Made by a program: the position numbers and the translations under genes. A stretch of DNA of 64,000 bases from assembly GCA_037969585.1 (NCBI GenBank), contig JBBKXR010000009.1, positions 23,259 to 87,258 on the forward strand. The letters run 5' to 3'. Shown one piece after another: positions 53,032 through 61,315 of this stretch (the stretch's first letter is position 1; every line of letters begins with the position of its first letter). Under the pieces are notes generated by a model. It was given only the letters and a program-made list of their open reading frames with translations. It did no database searches and had not been told where the DNA came from. The DNA comes from JBBKXR01 sp037969585 (GTDB taxonomy: Bacteria; Verrucomicrobiota; Verrucomicrobiia; Verrucomicrobiales; DEV007).

Positions 53032-54333
53032 ATGAGTGATAAAAAGAAAATCGTTGTCGCCTATTCGGGAGGTCTGGATACCTCCGTGCTTTTGAAATGG
53101 TTGCGTGATGAATACGACGCCGAGGTGATCGCTTACTGTGCCGACGTAGGTCAGGAGGAAGAGCTCGACGGGCTGGAGGAAAAGGCTCTCAGCACCGGTG
53201 CTTCGAAATGCATCATCGATGACCTGCGCGCGGAATTCGCCAGCGATTACATTTTTCCGATGTTCCAGGCGGGTGCGCTTTACGAAGGGCAGTATCTGCT
53301 TGGAACGAGTATTGCGCGGCCGTGTATCGCTAAGGGCATGGTGCGGGTGGCGCAGGAAGAAGGAGCGTATGCGGTGGCTCATGGTGCGACGGGTAAGGGC
53401 AACGATCAGGTGCGCTTCGAGCTTTCGGCAGCTTCGTTGGCGCCGGAATTGGAGATGATCGCGCCGTGGCGGATGCAGAAATTTCGCGATCAGTTTCCCG
53501 GTCGGGCGGAAATGATCGAGTGGGCGGCGAAAGAAAATATCCCGGTGCAGGCTTCGGCGAAAAAGTCTTACAGCATGGATCGCAATCTCCTGCACATCAG
53601 TTTCGAGAGCGGTGTGCTCGAGGATCCGTGGTATGACGGCACCTGTGAGGAAAGCCACGACATGTATGTGCTCAGTGTGTCGCCGCAGGATGCGCCGGAC
53701 AAGCCTGAGGCTCTGCAACTGCTGTTCGAAAAAGGCAACTGCATCGGTCTGCAGGTCGACGGGCTGGGCGACTTGCTCGGCAAACTTGGAGAGAGCGCGA
53801 CCGGTGAATCGGACGGCTACACTTTGCTGACGCCGCTCGGGATCATGCGCGTGCTCAACAAGCTGGCCGGCCGCAACGGTATCGGTCGCGTCGATATGGT
53901 CGAGAACCGTTTCGTCGGCATGAAGAGCCGTGGTATTTACGAAACTCCGGGCGGTACCATCCTGCTGCACGCGCATCGCCAGATGGAAAGCCTGACCATG
54001 GACCGCGAGGTGATGTTGATGCGTGATTCGTTGATCCCTAAATACGCGCAGCTGGTCTACAACGGTTTTTGGTTCGCTCCCGAGCGTGAAGCGCTGCAGG
54101 TGATGGTCACCGAGACTCAGAAAAACGTCAGCGGCGAGGTGCGCTTGAAACTTTACAAGGGCAACGTCATGTCGGCCGGTGTGAAATCACCGCTCAGTCT
54201 CTACAATGAGGCGGTGGCTTCGATGGAAGGTGGCACTGAGCATGCGTATAATCAGGACGATGCTACAGGCTTTATCCGACTGAATGCGCTGCGCTTGAAG
54301 AATGAGGCGTCGCGGCGCGAGCGTCAGGTCTGA
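53032..54333 (+). CDS. argG: argininosuccinate synthase
   Basis: A 433-residue enzyme joining citrulline and aspartate, the penultimate step of arginine synthesis. The ATP pyrophosphatase loop is AYSGGLDTS (10-18). Further motifs are YCADVGQ, GTSIARPCIAKGMV, AHGATGKGNDQVRFE and SYSMDRNLLHISFESGVLEDPW. ATG 53032 gives the family N-terminus MSDKKKIVVAYSGG. It is the longer variant with the SLTMDREVM and NGFWFAPEREALQ C-terminal region, normal for many bacteria. It converges with a rhodanese gene 35 bp downstream. Confidence 0.96.
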   Translation: MSDKKKIVVAYSGGLDTSVLLKWLRDEYDAEVIAYCADVGQEEELDGLEEKALSTGASKCIIDDLRAEFASDYIFPMFQAGALYEGQYLLGTSIARPCIAKGMVRVAQEEGAYAVAHGATGKGNDQVRFELSAASLAPELEMIAPWRMQKFRDQFPGRAEMIEWAAKENIPVQASAKKSYSMDRNLLHISFESGVLEDPWYDGTCEESHDMYVLSVSPQDAPDKPEALQLLFEKGNCIGLQVDGLGDLLGKLGESATGESDGYTLLTPLGIMRVLNKLAGRNGIGRVDMVENRFVGMKSRGIYETPGGTILLHAHRQMESLTMDREVMLMRDSLIPKYAQLVYNGFWFAPEREALQVMVTETQKNVSGEVRLKLYKGNVMSAGVKSPLSLYNEAVASMEGGTEHAYNQDDATGFIRLNALRLKNEASRRERQV

Positions 54334-54368
54334 TAGACGCTTCGCTGAGTCCTACTTCGGGCGTTCGC

Positions 54369-54719
54369 TCAGTAGCGCGGCACTTCTGCATCGATCTCCT
54401 GCGACCAGGCGTCAATACCGCCCGCCATACTCCAGACCTTTTCAACTCCGCGCTGGCGAAGGAAATGCGTCGCTTGTAACGAGCGCATGCCGTGGTGGCA
54501 GTAGATGACTACAGGCGTCTGTTCTACCACTTCACCGATCAGTTTTGCGGGTGCCAGTTCGGCAAATTGCGACAGCGGGATCAGCTCCGCCCCGTCGATG
54601 CGGTTGAAGGCGAACTCGTCGTCCTCGCGGCAGTCGATCAGGCGCAGCAGTTCGTCGGACTCACGCAAAGCGCTCAGGCCGACGACGTCGATCTCAAACT
54701 CGTCGACAGGCGGAAACAC
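54369..54719 (-). CDS. rhodanese-domain protein (single domain)
   Basis: A 116-residue rhodanese. RLIDCREDDEFAFNRIDGAELIPL, then the active-site loop CHHGMRS (Cys74), then FLRQRGVEKVWSMAGGIDAWS. This loop type (C-x-x-G-x-R-S) is shared with GlpE-like and moeB-associated rhodaneses. It is a likely cytoplasmic sulfurtransferase; no signal peptide. It is transcribed with, or just after, the L,D-transpeptidase gene at 54747-55388. Confidence 0.9.
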   Translation of the reverse strand: MFPPVDEFEIDVVGLSALRESDELLRLIDCREDDEFAFNRIDGAELIPLSQFAELAPAKLIGEVVEQTPVVIYCHHGMRSLQATHFLRQRGVEKVWSMAGGIDAWSQEIDAEVPRY

Positions 54720-54746
54720 AATTCAAAATCCAGCCAGCTTTCCAAA

Positions 54747-55388
54747 TTAGCGAATCACGCGCACCGGCGTGTTCTTGTCGACATTCTCGAAGTAAATTCG
54801 CGCCATTTCGATCGGCATGCGGATGCAGCCGTGAGAAGCAGGGAAGCCTGGAAGATAGCCGCCATGCATACCGATGCCGCCATTGAAGCGCATGAAGTAC
54901 GGCATCTTAGCACCTTCGTAGACGGTGCCTGCAGGCTGGGGGTCCCGTGAAGTATCGACATCTTTCTGGGCCATCGTCCCGTCAGGGTACTTGTAATCAC
55001 CATAAAGGTTGGACTCGTGATCCTTGCTCTTCTGGGTGATCTTGAAGTCGCCCGCCGGTGTCGGATGCTGGTCAGTGCCAGTGGAGATCAGCGAGACGCC
55101 GACCAATTCGCTGCCTTTATAAAAATAAGCGCGCTGCTGAGAAAGGTCGATGGTAATCCCGGGAGCGCCGGATACGCCATCACCATTCCAATAAGAAACA
55201 GTATCGGTCTGCATGTAGGAACTGGTATCCTCGGCGGTCGGGCCGCGACCGTAGCGATTCGGCTGGGTGGTGCCGTTGCCGGCGATGTAGCTGGGGCCAG
55301 AGTAGCGCACGGGAGTCTCCAGGCAGCCTACGGAAAGGCCCGCCAAGGAGGCGATCATGAGGAAGCGGAAAATTTTTGCAGAGAGCAT
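54747..55388 (-). CDS. L,D-transpeptidase lipoprotein (YkuD family)
   Basis: A 213-residue lipoprotein. ATG 55388 begins a signal peptide with lipobox LSVGC (Cys22); an upstream TTG is less likely. The YkuD catalytic domain contains ITIDLSQQRAYFYKG, HPTPAGDF, GGIGMHGGY and the active-site SHGCIRMP (Cys188 in this numbering). It would cross-link peptidoglycan stem peptides or attach lipoproteins to them in the periplasm. It is single or co-transcribed with the rhodanese. Confidence 0.9.
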   Translation of the reverse strand: MLSAKIFRFLMIASLAGLSVGCLETPVRYSGPSYIAGNGTTQPNRYGRGPTAEDTSSYMQTDTVSYWNGDGVSGAPGITIDLSQQRAYFYKGSELVGVSLISTGTDQHPTPAGDFKITQKSKDHESNLYGDYKYPDGTMAQKDVDTSRDPQPAGTVYEGAKMPYFMRFNGGIGMHGGYLPGFPASHGCIRMPIEMARIYFENVDKNTPVRVIR

Positions 55389-55579
55389 GATTAGCAGGGA
55401 GGAGCTGAGTGAGGGTGACCCTTGAGAGGTTTTCAATATACCTTTAATTAAGCTTAGATAAAGTCGGATTCGACGTTCGCTTGCCGGGAGCCTTACCAGG
55501 GCGCATAATTCGTTTTGATCATCGTCGCAAGCGAGGCCACGGTGGCGATGCTCAGAGCTTAACGTTTTTACAACTTCTT

Positions 55580-55933
55580 ATGCCGACCTACGAATACGAG
55601 TGCGAAACCTGCGGACATCGCTTCGACCTGTTTCAATCGATGAATGACCGGCGCCTGACCCGCTGCCAAGCTGACGTCTGTCCGTCCGCAAAAAATAAAG
55701 GCAAAGGCAAGGTTACGCGCCTGCTGGGTACCGGAGCCGGCGTCATTTTCAAAGGCTCAGGCTTCTACGAGACGGACTACCGCAGCGATTCTTACAAAAA
55801 AGGTGCGGAAAAAGCCGCGACGGCCGAAAAATCCAGTTCCAGTAGCTCCGAAGACAGTAAATCGAAGAAAAAAACGGACGGCGACAGCAAGAGTAAACCG
55901 TCGAAAAAGGCATCGCCAAAAAAGACCAGCTGA
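55580..55933 (+). CDS. FmdB-type zinc-ribbon protein
   Basis: A 117-residue protein started at ATG 55580 (MPTYEYECETCGHRF). The zinc ribbon has Cys8, Cys11, Cys29 and Cys34, then VTRLLGTGAGVIFKGSGFYETDYRS, the FmdB family core. The tail after ~80 is Lys/Ser-rich and disordered, possibly nucleic-acid-binding. FmdB proteins were named as regulators of formamidase genes; the general role is unclear. Confidence 0.88.
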   Translation: MPTYEYECETCGHRFDLFQSMNDRRLTRCQADVCPSAKNKGKGKVTRLLGTGAGVIFKGSGFYETDYRSDSYKKGAEKAATAEKSSSSSSEDSKSKKKTDGDSKSKPSKKASPKKTS

Positions 55934-55980
55934 GTTTTCATCCCCTTCGGTTAGGTTAGACCCTTACCTTTTCAGAACGC

Positions 55981-56715
55981 ATGAAACCGCAACGCACGCC
56001 GAGAAGACGAAAGCCACCCAGACGGGGAGCCAAGCCCGCCGCGAAGAAAGTGGCGACCGATGCACCGGTGATGACAGTCGCCGGAGGTGGACGGCGACCG
56101 CCGTCAAAGCGTGCCACGCCGCGGCCAAAATCGTCCGGGGGTGAGGGCGTTTCCTTCGTCACCGTTTTGCTCTTTATCGTCGCGCTAGCCGTAGCAGGCT
56201 TGATGGTAAAAGTCATGATGGCGGGCGGCCTCAGCCACATTGACGGCTTTCCCAAGGCCCGATGGGCAGGCGCAGACCGTAATCTTCTCGATGAAGCACA
56301 AGCTGGATTGGGAGAGCGCGGCGGTAGCATTGAATTGACCGAAGAAGAGGTGAATGCCTACCTGCGAGATCGTATTAACGGAAAGCAGGGTGGTCCTTTT
56401 TCCGCGGTGGTTAAGTACCAGGGCACCTACGTCAATTTCGAGAAAGACTCTGCAGAGATCTACGTGGTCCGCACCGTGTTCGGCAAAAATTTTCCGATCA
56501 GCACGCGCTTCACATTGAAGAATCTCGGTGCCAGTGACCAGAAGTGGATGACCACTGCAGGATCGATTGGTGGCTGGCAGACCGGGGCCAAGCAGTTCGC
56601 GCCCGTCGCCAAGGCGATTTTGCGGGTAGCGACGACGTGTGAGGCCGAGATGGAGGTTCTGAAAATGATGACCAAAATTACGCTCGTCGAGGGTAAGGTG
56701 ATCCTTGAACCCTAG
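55981..56715 (+). CDS. membrane-anchored protein of unknown function
   Basis: A 244-residue protein. Residues 1-55 are very basic (Arg/Lys/Pro). One membrane helix spans ~58-80 (SFVTVLLFIVALAVAGLMVKV). A ~160-residue extracytoplasmic domain follows with SIELTEEEVNAYLRDRI and VVRTVFGKNFPISTRFTLK. The helix-turn pattern ELTEEEVNAYL is common in lipid- or polymer-binding envelope proteins, but I cannot assign a family. It lies 47 bp after the FmdB gene and 39 bp before the thioesterase gene. Confidence 0.65.
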   Translation: MKPQRTPRRRKPPRRGAKPAAKKVATDAPVMTVAGGGRRPPSKRATPRPKSSGGEGVSFVTVLLFIVALAVAGLMVKVMMAGGLSHIDGFPKARWAGADRNLLDEAQAGLGERGGSIELTEEEVNAYLRDRINGKQGGPFSAVVKYQGTYVNFEKDSAEIYVVRTVFGKNFPISTRFTLKNLGASDQKWMTTAGSIGGWQTGAKQFAPVAKAILRVATTCEAEMEVLKMMTKITLVEGKVILEP

Positions 56716-56754
56716 GTTAAAGTCAGAGGCGGTGTAGCGTCGGCACGTTGTCTG

Positions 56755-57177
56755 ATGGCGGAACAAGGATCATTCACCGCTTTTGAGACGACGCTCAACG
56801 TGCGTCCTGACGACATCGACATGCATCAGCATGTCCACAACAGTCGCTATCTCGATTATGTGTTAGCCGCTCGCTTCGATCAGATGGCACGCTGTTACGG
56901 GATGGGAATGGACGCATTCTTGGAGCGAGGCTGGACCTGGTTTGTGCGCACCGCCCATATCGAGCACAAACGTGCGCTGGCGCTTGGCGACACAATGACC
57001 GTTCGCACACGCATCGACGAAATCGGCAAGCGCAGCGTCCGCGTCGCCTTTGAAATTATTCGTCAATCCGACAGCCGACTCAGTGCCGAAGGCTGGATCG
57101 ACTACCTCATGGTCGAACAAAATTCGGGGCGCCCGATGCGCATTCCGAAAGAGGTGATCAAGATGTATTCGGTTTAG
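56755..57177 (+). CDS. acyl-CoA thioesterase (4HBT hot-dog fold)
   Basis: A 140-residue hot-dog thioesterase. The active-site block DMHQHVHNSRYLDY (22-35) matches the 4-hydroxybenzoyl-CoA thioesterase/YbgC family, with the conserved Asp replaced in the usual place by His/Asn context. HIEHKRALALGDTMTVRTRI follows. It hydrolyses acyl-CoA or acyl-carrier thioesters; specificity unknown. The stop overlaps the end of the convergent SHD1-protein gene by four bases. Confidence 0.88.
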   Translation: MAEQGSFTAFETTLNVRPDDIDMHQHVHNSRYLDYVLAARFDQMARCYGMGMDAFLERGWTWFVRTAHIEHKRALALGDTMTVRTRIDEIGKRSVRVAFEIIRQSDSRLSAEGWIDYLMVEQNSGRPMRIPKEVIKMYSV

Positions 57178-57716
57178 TTTTTACTGCGGCCCTCGCTCTT
57201 TATTAGATTCTCAAGGAATTCACGGTCGACTGCAGAAAGTTTTGAAATCGCGTAGTCGGGGAACAATTGTCCTTTGTTATTTCTCAATAATAGCACGTTT
57301 CTTTCGGCATCGTAGTGGAGGGCCGAAGCGAGCATAATTTTTCCGGAGAGATTAGTCCAGATTCGCTCCTCAGTCGGAAACACCGACGGTTGAGGGGCGC
57401 CCCTAGGTGGCGTCACAGCAGGTTGCATTGGGGCCGTTTTTTCTCCTGCATCTTCTCCCGCAGAGACCAAGTTGTTTTTAGCGGAAGCAGCTGAATTGGG
57501 TAACGAAGGGGTCGATGGTTGATCGATAGATACCGGATCCGGCAATTCATCGGCCACCGCGGAAGGCGGTGCGGTTGAGCTGTCCTCGAAAACAGGGGTA
57601 GCCAACTCTGGAGCTGACGTTTGCCATACGGTGAACAAAACTACCACGACAATTCCCGCCGGGAGCACGCCGAGCAGTAAAAACATATCCTTCTTGCCCA
57701 TGAACAGCGAATTCAC
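57174..57716 (-). CDS. membrane-anchored protein with C-terminal SHD1-like domain
   Basis: A 180-residue protein. One N-terminal helix (~11-31) and a Pro/Ser/Ala-rich linker (~35-110) precede a small domain (~117-171) with RIWTNLSGKIMLASALHYD and VLLLRNNKGQLFPDYAISKLSAVDREFL. This is the pattern of the SHD1-type domain common in PVC bacteria (W-t-x-x-G-k...V.L....G..v.v..skLS..D..fl). It may bind protein partners or envelope polymers. Its ATG overlaps the stop of the SMP-30 gene (ATGA). Confidence 0.75.
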   Translation of the reverse strand: MNSLFMGKKDMFLLLGVLPAGIVVVVLFTVWQTSAPELATPVFEDSSTAPPSAVADELPDPVSIDQPSTPSLPNSAASAKNNLVSAGEDAGEKTAPMQPAVTPPRGAPQPSVFPTEERIWTNLSGKIMLASALHYDAERNVLLLRNNKGQLFPDYAISKLSAVDREFLENLIKSEGRSKN

Positions 57717-58855
57717 GAAATGTGTGCACCCTGCGTCTCGACGTATACCGCATACACCGACGTGCTCGCGGTCATGAACAGTCGATTGCGCTTTTTGCCG
57801 CCGAAACAGACGTTCGAGCAGATCTCCGGCAATCTGATCTGACCGATCCGGCGACCGTCCTCAGGTGCGAAAACGTGCACGCCATCGTAGCCGTGACCGA
57901 CCCAACCAGCGCTGGCCCAGATGTTGCCGTCGACATCCGCGCGGATACCGTCCGCGCCGCCTGACATGTCGCCTAGTTGCATCGATGCAAAATCGCGACC
58001 TTTTGCCAACTTCGTGTTGTCCGCACTGAGATCCCACACGCGAATCTTTTTGTGCTCACCTTCCGGCGGCGTCCCTGTATCGGACACGTAGAGCTTTTTG
58101 TAGTCAGGTGAAAAACACAGCCCGTTCGGCTTGATGATCTCGTCGGTGACTTTGCTGATTGCCCCTGATGTCGCATCGATCCGGTATACCGCTTCTTTCA
58201 GCTCAAGTGGTCCCTTGTTGCCTTCGTAGTTCATCATGCTGCCATAGCCAGGATCCGTGAACCAGATTGCGCCGTCCAGCGGATGCACCACTGCATCGTT
58301 GGGAGCGTTGAACGGTTTGCCCTCAAATTTTTCCGCCAAAATCGTGACACCGCCATCGTGTTCGTAGCGAACCACCCGCCGATGTCCGTGCTGACACGAA
58401 ACCTGCCGCCCTTGGTAATCGAAGGTGTTACCGTTGCTGTTGCCCGACGGGCTGCGGAAGGTCGAACTGTGGCCGTCCTCCTCCAACCAGCGCAGTTGGA
58501 CATCGTTCGGGATGTCACTCCATAGCAAATATCGGCCTACACCGTTCCACGCGGGACCTTCCGCCCAAAGCATGTCCGGACTGTGAAAAATGCGTTGGAT
58601 CGGCGTATTGCCCAGCTTGTATTGATTGAATGCCGAATCGAGAGCGATGATGTCGGGATCCGGATACCGTGTCGGAATTTTCCCTGTCCAGTCGCGCGCC
58701 GCTCCAGGTATCGCGGTTCCCTCCTCTGCCAGAGCAGCCTTGCCGATCAGCGCCGCAGCCGCAGCCCCGGCAGTAGCCGCCATCCCCGCGATAAATTGGC
58801 GGCGGTTTGCCCGGCACCGTTGAAGTCGCGGCGGCAAGTTTTGGTCATCATTCAT
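57713..58855 (-). CDS. Tat-exported SMP-30/gluconolactonase family protein
   Basis: A 380-residue six-bladed propeller lactonase-like enzyme. Started at 58855, it has a twin-arginine signal: ANRRQFIAGMAATAGAAAAAL (Arg18-Arg19). The mature part has MLWAEGPAWNGVGRYLLWSD (metal-ligand Glu), NAPNDAVVHPLDGAIWFTDPGYG, IIKPNGLCFSPDYKKLYVSDT and SGGADGIRADVDGNIW, the SMP-30 metal and substrate sites. It would open sugar or sugar-acid lactones in the periplasm. It is coupled to the SHD1 gene. Confidence 0.92.
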   Translation of the reverse strand: MNDDQNLPPRLQRCRANRRQFIAGMAATAGAAAAALIGKAALAEEGTAIPGAARDWTGKIPTRYPDPDIIALDSAFNQYKLGNTPIQRIFHSPDMLWAEGPAWNGVGRYLLWSDIPNDVQLRWLEEDGHSSTFRSPSGNSNGNTFDYQGRQVSCQHGHRRVVRYEHDGGVTILAEKFEGKPFNAPNDAVVHPLDGAIWFTDPGYGSMMNYEGNKGPLELKEAVYRIDATSGAISKVTDEIIKPNGLCFSPDYKKLYVSDTGTPPEGEHKKIRVWDLSADNTKLAKGRDFASMQLGDMSGGADGIRADVDGNIWASAGWVGHGYDGVHVFAPEDGRRIGQIRLPEICSNVCFGGKKRNRLFMTASTSVYAVYVETQGAHIS

Positions 58856-58952
58856 GCCCTCAATTGTAGAAATCACGCCGCCGAGAGCGAGCCGGAATTT
58901 GCACGTTATTGAGCGTGTCGACGTCACGCGATTAGAAAATATCGCCAGGCAT

Positions 58953-58976
58953 ATTATACTTGTCATATCATTGACA
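58953..58976 (-). promoter_or_regulatory. candidate promoter and operator of the SMP-30 gene
   Basis: The minus strand reads TATAAT (58953-58958), a consensus -10, about 100 bp before the ATG. Immediately upstream lies the dyad TGTCA-TATCAT-TGACA (58961-58976). No good -35 is found at 16-18 bp, so an activator or repressor acting at the dyad would fit. Confidence 0.45.
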
Positions 58977-59047
58977 TGAGCAGACAGGTGTTCGAGCCAG
59001 GCGTTACGGCCGGAATTTGACGCAGGGGACCAGGGGCTTGCGGGACG

Positions 59048-59076
59048 TCGGAGCGCCTTCAGGCGGAGATCTCCGA
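59048..59076 (-). terminator. hairpin after the FAD monooxygenase gene
   Basis: TCGGAG (59048-59053) pairs with CTCCGA (59071-59076) around a perfect inner stem CGCCT-TC-AGGCG. CGGAGATCTCCG (59064-59075) is an alternative palindrome. It lies 10 bp after the monooxygenase stop on the minus strand. No T-run follows, so it may be a REP-like hairpin or an RNA-stabilising structure. Confidence 0.45.
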
Positions 59077-59085
59077 ACCAGCCGC

Positions 59086-60189
59086 TCAGGCATCGGCCAT
59101 TCGCCGCGCGATCATTTTTGTGATGAGCGGTATCCGAAGAAGCATGGGTAGCAGCAGCCTGCGAAACAACTTAGGTCCGCGTTGCGGCGATGCCATTAGG
59201 TAAGTCAACGTGCGGACCAGCCGAACTATATTGGCACCCTTTTCGTGGCGCAGCCGGTGGTAATCGTTGAGCTGGCGCTGGTCGAGCATGCGGGCGAATT
59301 CCGCGGCGTCTTCGATGCCCAAGTTCATGCCGCGACCGCCGAGTGGAGAGTGAATGTGCGCGGCATCGCCCGCCAGAAACAGGCGGCCCATCCGGTAGGC
59401 ATCGGCCTGTCGGTGATTGATTGAAAAATCCGACTGCCAGACGACCTCGTGAACGGTGCTGCCATCGGGCAGATGATCCAGCGCATCGGACAAATTCGAT
59501 ACCACACGAAAGAGGTCGTTGCGCAGGCGGAGAAGAAACAGCAGACGGTCAGCACCTGCGCTGATCACGGGCCCCACTTCCATACCGAACGGCAGTTCGC
59601 CCCGAATATCGGTCAGGCTCCAGTCGCCCGGTATCGTCTCGCCCGAAAAACCAATTCCGAGGGCTTTGCGAACCCGACTCCGAGCTCCGTCTGCGGCGAG
59701 CAAAAACTCCGCCTCAATCTGCGACTCGTTGCCGTTGGCGTCATGAACGGTTGCGTGGATCCTGGTGTCGCTCTGATCAAAATCGATGAGCTCACAACCG
59801 CGCTCCACCTGAACGCCCAGTTCGGCCAGCAAGCCCTCGAGGATCTCCTCGGTATCCGACTGCGGAAGGATGAGTAGAAAATTCCAAGGTTCCGCAAACT
59901 GTGAAAAATCGATCCGACCAAGCTCGCGATCACCCCGAACAAAGGTCGCGGCGCTGACTTTTCGACCCTTGCAGAGCAGCCGCGCGGCTGCTCCGACGGG
60001 CTCGAGCAACTGCATCGTTCTAGCAGTGATGCCAAAAGCTTTCGAGAAATGACTGCGCCGTCGGTTTTTCTCGATGATGCGCACCGATTGGCCTCGGCGC
60101 GTCAGCTCCAACGCGGCCGTAAGTCCCGTTGGCCCCGCGCCGATGATCAAGACCCGTGGCACCCTGGGTCTCGGCACCGAGTCAGTCAC
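59086..60189 (-). CDS. FAD-dependent monooxygenase (PheA/TfdB family)
   Basis: A 367-residue flavoprotein. The FAD motif is IIGAGPTGLTAALEL (GAGPTG 17-22), the DG motif is LAADGARSRVRK, and the second FAD motif is FLAGDAAHIHSPLGGRGMNLG. It is the aromatic-ring hydroxylase type, but short and without the C-terminal thioredoxin-like domain. The substrate is unknown. It starts three bases after the stop of the CBM-like gene, so the two share a transcript. Confidence 0.9.
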   Translation of the reverse strand: MTDSVPRPRVPRVLIIGAGPTGLTAALELTRRGQSVRIIEKNRRRSHFSKAFGITARTMQLLEPVGAAARLLCKGRKVSAATFVRGDRELGRIDFSQFAEPWNFLLILPQSDTEEILEGLLAELGVQVERGCELIDFDQSDTRIHATVHDANGNESQIEAEFLLAADGARSRVRKALGIGFSGETIPGDWSLTDIRGELPFGMEVGPVISAGADRLLFLLRLRNDLFRVVSNLSDALDHLPDGSTVHEVVWQSDFSINHRQADAYRMGRLFLAGDAAHIHSPLGGRGMNLGIEDAAEFARMLDQRQLNDYHRLRHEKGANIVRLVRTLTYLMASPQRGPKLFRRLLLPMLLRIPLITKMIARRMADA

Positions 60190-60192
60190 GGT

Positions 60193-61197
60193 TTACTCCG
60201 TCACCGGCTTGAGCACGATCTTGTGCACGTCGAGCGCAGCTTTAGCCGCTTTGCTGAGGGGCTTGAGCGACAACTTATGCACTCCCGAATCGAGATCCAG
60301 CTCGCCGACCTCGATCGATTGCCAATTTTGAAAACCGCCCGTGTCGACCACCTCAAACTCAAAATCTTCGCTGCCCACCTGCACGCCGACTTTGCTGCCG
60401 CCCTGGCCTTCTCCGCAGCCTTGCACGACTTCGACTTTGTAGCGCCCGGGCGTGTGTACGCTGAAACTCCACTCAGCCCAGTCATCGATCTCCGTCCAGA
60501 AGCCTAGGCAGTTCTTCTCATCTTTCGGCTCGTAGCGCATCTTCTCCGACCAAGTCGTCGCACCGCCGGCAGGGAGCACTATCTCGCCATCGATGCTCTG
60601 CCCGACTTCGCCGCTGTGCGGGCGAGTGATGATGGCACTCTTGTCGCTGCTGTGGGTCGGGGAACTTTCCGGCGCGGGCACTAACTCGACGCGTCGCACG
60701 AATACCGAGGGTCCGTCCGATTTGTCACCGGTCAGCAGAAATATTGGATACTTGTCAGCTTTGTCGATGTAGACACGACCGAGTTCGATGCTCTGTTCCT
60801 TGTCGACGCCACCCGATCGAGGGATGTAACTCTTCAGCGCGGGGAACTGCCCGATCTTCGCCTGCACACCGATTTTAGGACTCACCGAAGTGTAGACCAA
60901 ATTCACGTTGTACATCCCCGGGCGAGGCACGTCGAGATTCCAGAACCACTTGGCAAAATGCGAACCGTCTTCGTATTGGCCATCCTTTTTGCTAACTTTC
61001 AGCGTACCCCGGCTACGGTCAAAACCGGTTTCCGCTGCCTCTTCTTCCTCGACGGGCTGCTTCTCTCCTTTGTCAGCTTCCGCGTCATCGACTGCTGCTT
61101 CTGCGGCCACTTCCACAGCGGTGGCAGAAGTTGGCGGAAAAATCAAAAAAATCGCTGCGAGCAGCGCTACAAATGCCAGAGCGTCAGAGGTTTTCAT
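60193..61197 (-). CDS. exported protein with two CBM-like beta-sandwich halves (DUF5077-like)
   Basis: A 334-residue secreted protein started at 61197 (MKTSDALAFVALLAAIFLIF, signal peptide). An acidic Glu/Ala linker (~28-65) is followed by two beta-sandwich modules. The first has WFWNLDVPRPGMYNVNLVY. The second (~220-334) has GFWTEIDDWAEWSFSVHTPGRYKVEVVQGCG and GFQNWQSIEVGELDLDSGVHKLSL. The second pattern is the carbohydrate-binding, DUF5077-like unit often fused to or placed beside PVC sulfatases. The gene is divergent from the sulfatase at 61316. A role in binding sulfated polysaccharide is inferred from that. Confidence 0.72.
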   Translation of the reverse strand: MKTSDALAFVALLAAIFLIFPPTSATAVEVAAEAAVDDAEADKGEKQPVEEEEAAETGFDRSRGTLKVSKKDGQYEDGSHFAKWFWNLDVPRPGMYNVNLVYTSVSPKIGVQAKIGQFPALKSYIPRSGGVDKEQSIELGRVYIDKADKYPIFLLTGDKSDGPSVFVRRVELVPAPESSPTHSSDKSAIITRPHSGEVGQSIDGEIVLPAGGATTWSEKMRYEPKDEKNCLGFWTEIDDWAEWSFSVHTPGRYKVEVVQGCGEGQGGSKVGVQVGSEDFEFEVVDTGGFQNWQSIEVGELDLDSGVHKLSLKPLSKAAKAALDVHKIVLKPVTE

Positions 61198-61315
61198 GAG
61201 CGCCAATCGTAGACTGCCAGTGCCGCAAAGCAAGCCCGCAAGTCGGTAAGCGCTTTGCGTCACGCCGGGTTCTCCACTAGAATCCTCAGCCGGTGTCGCA
61301 CCGCTTATCATAAAA

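Noticed and set aside
52509..53033. 174-codon minus-strand frame over the argG leader
   Set aside because: Ser/Arg-rich composition, no family resemblance and no Shine-Dalgarno site; it covers the argG start region and the promoter.
54334..54368. CTGAG/CTCAG stem between argG and the convergent rhodanese gene
   Set aside because: A 5-bp stem with an 18-base loop and no T-run; CTAC and GTAG are in the inverse order to the element family. It may be chance.
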